The notes below the pieces were generated by a model, which saw nothing but the letters and a program-made list of their open reading frames with translations, searched no databases and was not told the DNA's origin. Positions 61,283 through 64,000 of a DNA stretch of 64,000 nucleotides are shown in pieces. The stretch's first letter is position 1. Each line of letters opens with the position of its first letter. The position numbers were made by a program, and so were the translations under genes. Source of the DNA: an uncultured Hyphomicrobiales bacterium (lineage in GTDB: Bacteria > Pseudomonadota > Alphaproteobacteria > Rhizobiales > Rhizobiaceae); the NCBI GenBank assembly GCA_943908365.1, contig CALTTH010000003.1:35104-99103 (forward strand), in the 5' to 3' direction.

Positions 61283-62215
61283 TCAACCATGCACCTTTCG
61301 CGGTCGGTGCGCCTGCATGCATAACAAGACGCTGAGAACGACCGAGACGACCGCGACGCTTTCGATCAGCGTCGGTCCACGGCCTTCCCATAGGAAGCCA
61401 TAGAGCAGGGCAAACAGCGTTTCGAACAGGATCATCTGCCCGACCATCGTCAGTGGCAGGAGCCGGCTCATGCGGTTCCAAAGAGCGTTGCCGAAAATCG
61501 ACGCCGAAATACCAAGACCGACGGCAACCATGGCAAACTGCATCCAGTCCGAAGCGGGATGGGCAACATCGCCAAAGGCGAAAGCAGGGACAGCAAGAAC
61601 AAGCGCGATACCGCCGGTGACAACACCGGTCATCAGGTTCCATTCATCGGCGCTGACTGCATGCAGGCGAACGAGCCAGCGCGCGTTGCCGACCGCGAAT
61701 GCCGTCCATGATGCCAGCGCGCCGATTGCGGATGCAAGCCCTATGAGCTTGCGAGCATCCATTGGTGTCCCGTCGTGCATCAGCGACTGCCATGAGATGC
61801 CGATGATCCCGACGGCGCCAAAGAACAGCGATGGCCAAAGCCGCTTCAACGAGACGGCGCCATGGTCCATGCTGCCGATGATGGTGACGGCGACCGGCAG
61901 AAAGCCGATGATGATCGAGGTGAAGGCGACCCCGCTCAATTGAACGGCGGTCGAGATGAACACATAGTAGAGCAGGTTGCCAACAAGGCTAAGCCACAGG
62001 AGGGCTATCCACTCTGCACGGCCGAACTGCGCCGAGACTCGTTTGATCTTCGGCGCAATCAGCACAAGCGCGATAACGCCAAAGGTCAGATAGCGCGCGG
62101 TGGAGAGTTGCAACGGTGTGAAGCCTGCCGGGATGAGCTTCGGTGCAAGAAAAATCCCGCCCCACAGCGCGCCCGCCAGCATTCCGTAAAATAGCCCCAA
62201 CCCGGTCTTGTTCAT
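61283..62215 (-). CDS. EamA-family (DMT superfamily) transporter
   Basis: The 310-aa protein has ten hydrophobic helices in two EamA repeats (GMLAGALWGGIFLAPKLIPAGFTPLQLSTARYL and FGDVAHPASDWMQFAMVAVGLGISASIFGNALW). Exports small metabolites; substrate unknown. The ATG at 62215 follows GAGGGC; the open frame extends to 62251. An AraC regulator lies 75 nt upstream on the same strand. Confidence 0.88.
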   Translation of the reverse strand: MNKTGLGLFYGMLAGALWGGIFLAPKLIPAGFTPLQLSTARYLTFGVIALVLIAPKIKRVSAQFGRAEWIALLWLSLVGNLLYYVFISTAVQLSGVAFTSIIIGFLPVAVTIIGSMDHGAVSLKRLWPSLFFGAVGIIGISWQSLMHDGTPMDARKLIGLASAIGALASWTAFAVGNARWLVRLHAVSADEWNLMTGVVTGGIALVLAVPAFAFGDVAHPASDWMQFAMVAVGLGISASIFGNALWNRMSRLLPLTMVGQMILFETLFALLYGFLWEGRGPTLIESVAVVSVVLSVLLCMQAHRPRKVHG

Positions 62216-62289
62216 GTCATGCCCTCGCGTCTGTGGCGCTCTATGTGCCATGCGCAGGAAGTGCCTGTCTTGACATAAACTCTTACGGT

Positions 62290-63021
62290 TTAGGAAATGG
62301 CGTTGCGCCGATAGGCGGCAGGCGTGATGCCGAGCAACTTTTTCATGGCGCGCGTCAGAGCCGTCTGATCGGAGAAGCCAGCCCGTGCTGCAATCTCTGC
62401 GATCGGCAATGACGAGCCCGAAAGAAGCGCGCAGATTTTCTTCATTCGCACGTCGGCGAGCAGAGCGTGCGGCGTGGCGTCAAAGTAATCGAGAAACAGG
62501 GCGTGCAGACGGCTGGTGCTGATCTCCACTTCGGACGCCATGCGCTCCACCGTCCAGGGCTGGAAGGGATCGATCTCGATCAGTGCTTTAAGCGTCAGCA
62601 GTCGAGACGCGATGTCCGCCCTTTCGTCCGTGAAGCTTCCCACCAGGAGCTCTGCCCACAGCCTCGTTGAGGATGAGTCATGTTCGCCATCGCAAGTGGA
62701 TCGTCGCATATTGCGCACGACGGAAGACGATCGAGTGGTGAGGTCGATAAACGGCCTATTACAGAATCTCTCCAGCGTCGCCTCTGGGACATATCGCTCG
62801 TCGAGATCGACGATCAGGGACCGGTTGTTGTCCGATGTGACGATGCTGTGCTTGATATCGTTGGTAATCAGAACGGCCTTGGAGGTCGAGAGGCGCTGCT
62901 GCAACCCGCCAACCTCAATGTCCATGCTGCCTTGCAGTGGTACGACGATCTGGACGAAGGCATGGCGTTCCTCTGGCCATTCCTTCGAATAGGAACGAAG
63001 ATCGACAGATGCGGCTTGCAC
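62290..63021 (-). CDS. AraC-family transcriptional regulator
   Basis: The 243-aa protein has an N-terminal cupin-like sensing half (HAFVQIVVPLQGSMDIEVGG) and a C-terminal AraC double HTH (VERMASEVEISTSRLHALFLDYFDATP and IAEIAARAGFSDQTALTRAMKKLLG). It starts at a GTG preceded by AAGGAGA. It is followed by the EamA exporter on the same strand and probably controls it. Confidence 0.9.
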   Translation of the reverse strand: MQAASVDLRSYSKEWPEERHAFVQIVVPLQGSMDIEVGGLQQRLSTSKAVLITNDIKHSIVTSDNNRSLIVDLDERYVPEATLERFCNRPFIDLTTRSSSVVRNMRRSTCDGEHDSSSTRLWAELLVGSFTDERADIASRLLTLKALIEIDPFQPWTVERMASEVEISTSRLHALFLDYFDATPHALLADVRMKKICALLSGSSLPIAEIAARAGFSDQTALTRAMKKLLGITPAAYRRNAIS

Positions 63022-63045
63022 GGCGTTCTCCTTCCCTCAAACAAA

Positions 63046-63070
63046 AAAGTGGCCTCGCGGCCACTTTCTA
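63046..63070 (-). terminator. Terminator of the 60-aa gene
   Basis: On the minus strand AAAGTGGCC (complement of 63059-63067) pairs with its complement at 63046-63054 around CGCG/TCGC. A T-run follows, upstream of the AraC start. Confidence 0.85.
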
Positions 63071-63099
63071 ACATGAAGCATGAAGGACTGAACAGTAGT

Positions 63100-63282
63100 T
63101 CAGGCCTCGGTCTCCTGCTTCACCGTCGATTCGCCGCGCTTGCGCTTGCGCAGAACCGGCTTGTTCTCGCGCGCTTCACACTTTGCTACATCGATAAGGT
63201 AAGCCAATACCGGCATACTATTCATCGAAGCGAGTTGCTTGGCGGATTCGAGGAGGTTGATGATGTTGGCAAAGTCGTCCAT
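63100..63282 (-). CDS. Small hypothetical protein (60 aa)
   Basis: The product reads MDDFANIINLLESAKQLASM, followed by NSMPVLAYLIDVAKCEAREN and a basic KPVLRKRKRG tail. Helical, with no known domain. ATG at 63282 with GAGAG upstream; a dedicated terminator follows. Likely a real conserved small protein of unknown role. Confidence 0.7.
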   Translation of the reverse strand: MDDFANIINLLESAKQLASMNSMPVLAYLIDVAKCEARENKPVLRKRKRGESTVKQETEA

Positions 63283-63473
63283 CGTATCTCTCGGCTGGAC
63301 CCTAGGTCCTGTTTATGGTTGAAAAACGCGCCAGACACGAAACCGCGCCAAAAAGTGATCATCTTGGCTCGGTTGCATCTCATGGCTGCAAACAATCTTC
63401 TAATTTAATAGCAATCCACCCAGCAGGGTTGCAATAGCGATTTTCTAGGAACTGCTATGCAGGGGTGATGAGG

Positions 63474-64000
63474 ATGATCATCGTCAATGACACTACAGAA
63501 GCCGCTGAAATCATCAAAGGCTCTCGCCGTCTTCTCGTCATGGGGTGCTCCGGCAACGGCAAAAGCACGCTGAGCAACCGGCTGACCGAACGGCTCGGAT
63601 TGCCACACATATCATGTGACCGCGACATTTTCTGGCTGCCGGGCTGGAAGCTGAGACCGAGGCCGGAGATTGTTGAGCGCATGAGCGCCTTTGCAGCCGA
63701 AGACCGCTGGATTATCGATGGCAACAGTCCAGGCACGCTGCCCCTTCGCCTGCCGCGGACGGAGGCGGTCATCTGGCTGCGCTTTCCTCGCTGGATGTCT
63801 TTGACCAGCGTCGTGAAGCGCTGGCTTCGTTACCGTGGCAAAGTGCGACCGGAAATGGCCGAAGGGTGCCCGGAAAAGATCGACGCAAAATTTCTCTCCT
63901 ATATCTGGAATTTCGAAAAGACCGAGTCGCCTGAGATCGTTCAGTATTTAGAGGCCGCTCAGAGCGATCTACCGGTCATCGTTCTCACAAGCTACTGTCT
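63474..64000 (+). CDS. P-loop kinase-like protein, adenylate kinase/FlaR-like (cut by window end)
   Basis: The visible 175 residues start MIIVNDTTEAAEIIKGSRRL, then P-loop VMGCSGNGKSTLSNRL and DRDIFWLPGWKLRP, then IIDGNSPGTLPLRLPRTEAVIWLRFPRW. This matches DNA-topology-modulation-protein FlaR-like kinases. Start is one of three in-frame codons (63465, 63468, 63474); the last has the best spacing to AGGGG. The stop is outside the window. Confidence 0.85.
   Translation, partial: MIIVNDTTEAAEIIKGSRRLLVMGCSGNGKSTLSNRLTERLGLPHISCDRDIFWLPGWKLRPRPEIVERMSAFAAEDRWIIDGNSPGTLPLRLPRTEAVIWLRFPRWMSLTSVVKRWLRYRGKVRPEMAEGCPEKIDAKFLSYIWNFEKTESPEIVQYLEAAQSDLPVIVLTSYC

Overview
The window looks like a chromosomal segment of a Rhizobiaceae alphaproteobacterium, most likely Agrobacterium or a close Rhizobium relative. 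The grounds are the single-enzyme phosphatidylcholine synthase (Pcs), the fixNOQP plus fixGHIS arrangement with FixK/FNR boxes, DUF1127, DUF1489, DUF2336 and BTLCP genes, rhizobial-style intergenic repeats, and frequent GTG/TTG starts. This assignment comes from gene content only. I saw no IS element, phage, CRISPR array or conjugation gene. The window reads as core chromosome with small accessory loci. nif and nod genes are absent, so 'fix' here means microaerobic respiration, not nitrogen fixation.

Layout. 1-5.5 kb: a partial secreted protein with a c-type heme motif, tRNA-Lys, ccdA, an AEC-type transporter, a UbiH-like hydroxylase and pcs. 5.6-10.4 kb: a complete BMP-type (nucleoside-like) ABC importer operon ending in a strong terminator. 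10.5-14.5 kb: a small stress-type membrane protein, an OsmC protein, and a tightly coupled three-gene operon on the minus strand (FdhF/YdeP-like molybdoenzyme, a 111-aa protein of unknown function, and a peptide-deformylase-like protein lacking two of three metal ligands). 14.8-22.6 kb: mgtE, a MerR regulator with a palindromic operator, a GAF/GGDEF-like/EAL phosphodiesterase, two membrane proteins, cobU and a secreted protein that may have a chorismate-lyase-like fold.

22.6-31.2 kb is the respiratory centrepiece. fixNOQP encodes cbb3-type cytochrome oxidase. fixGHIS encodes its assembly factors (Fe-S/redox protein, copper ATPase, small membrane subunits). Each operon is preceded by a TTGAY-N4-RTCAA box. 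31.3-45 kb: gnd, a GlxA-type AraC regulator, a single-domain response regulator, glgX, a divergent DUF1127/LysR pair, an entericidin-like lipoprotein, an orphan ParA with a basic tail, a phosphodiester-glycosidase-like protein, sdaA, DUF1489 and a BTLCP protease. These are followed by a 640-bp gene-free, inverted-repeat-rich stretch.

45-64 kb is mostly housekeeping: PilZ, rhomboid, CBS, a folE-hisI-patatin run, an IscU/NifU-like scaffold, yidD, DUF2267, thrS, a nitroreductase/flavin reductase pair, DUF2336, GNAT, AI-2E-type and ABC transporters, a DMT exporter, an AraC regulator, and a P-loop kinase-like gene cut by the window end.

The most unusual items are the coupled FdhF-like/unknown/degenerate-deformylase operon, the twin-CX3C tail on a DUF1624 membrane protein, the gene-free structured region at 44.5-45.2 kb, two pairs of dispersed intergenic repeats, and candidate GGAAC-N18-TT (RpoE2/EcfG-type) promoters in front of small envelope genes.
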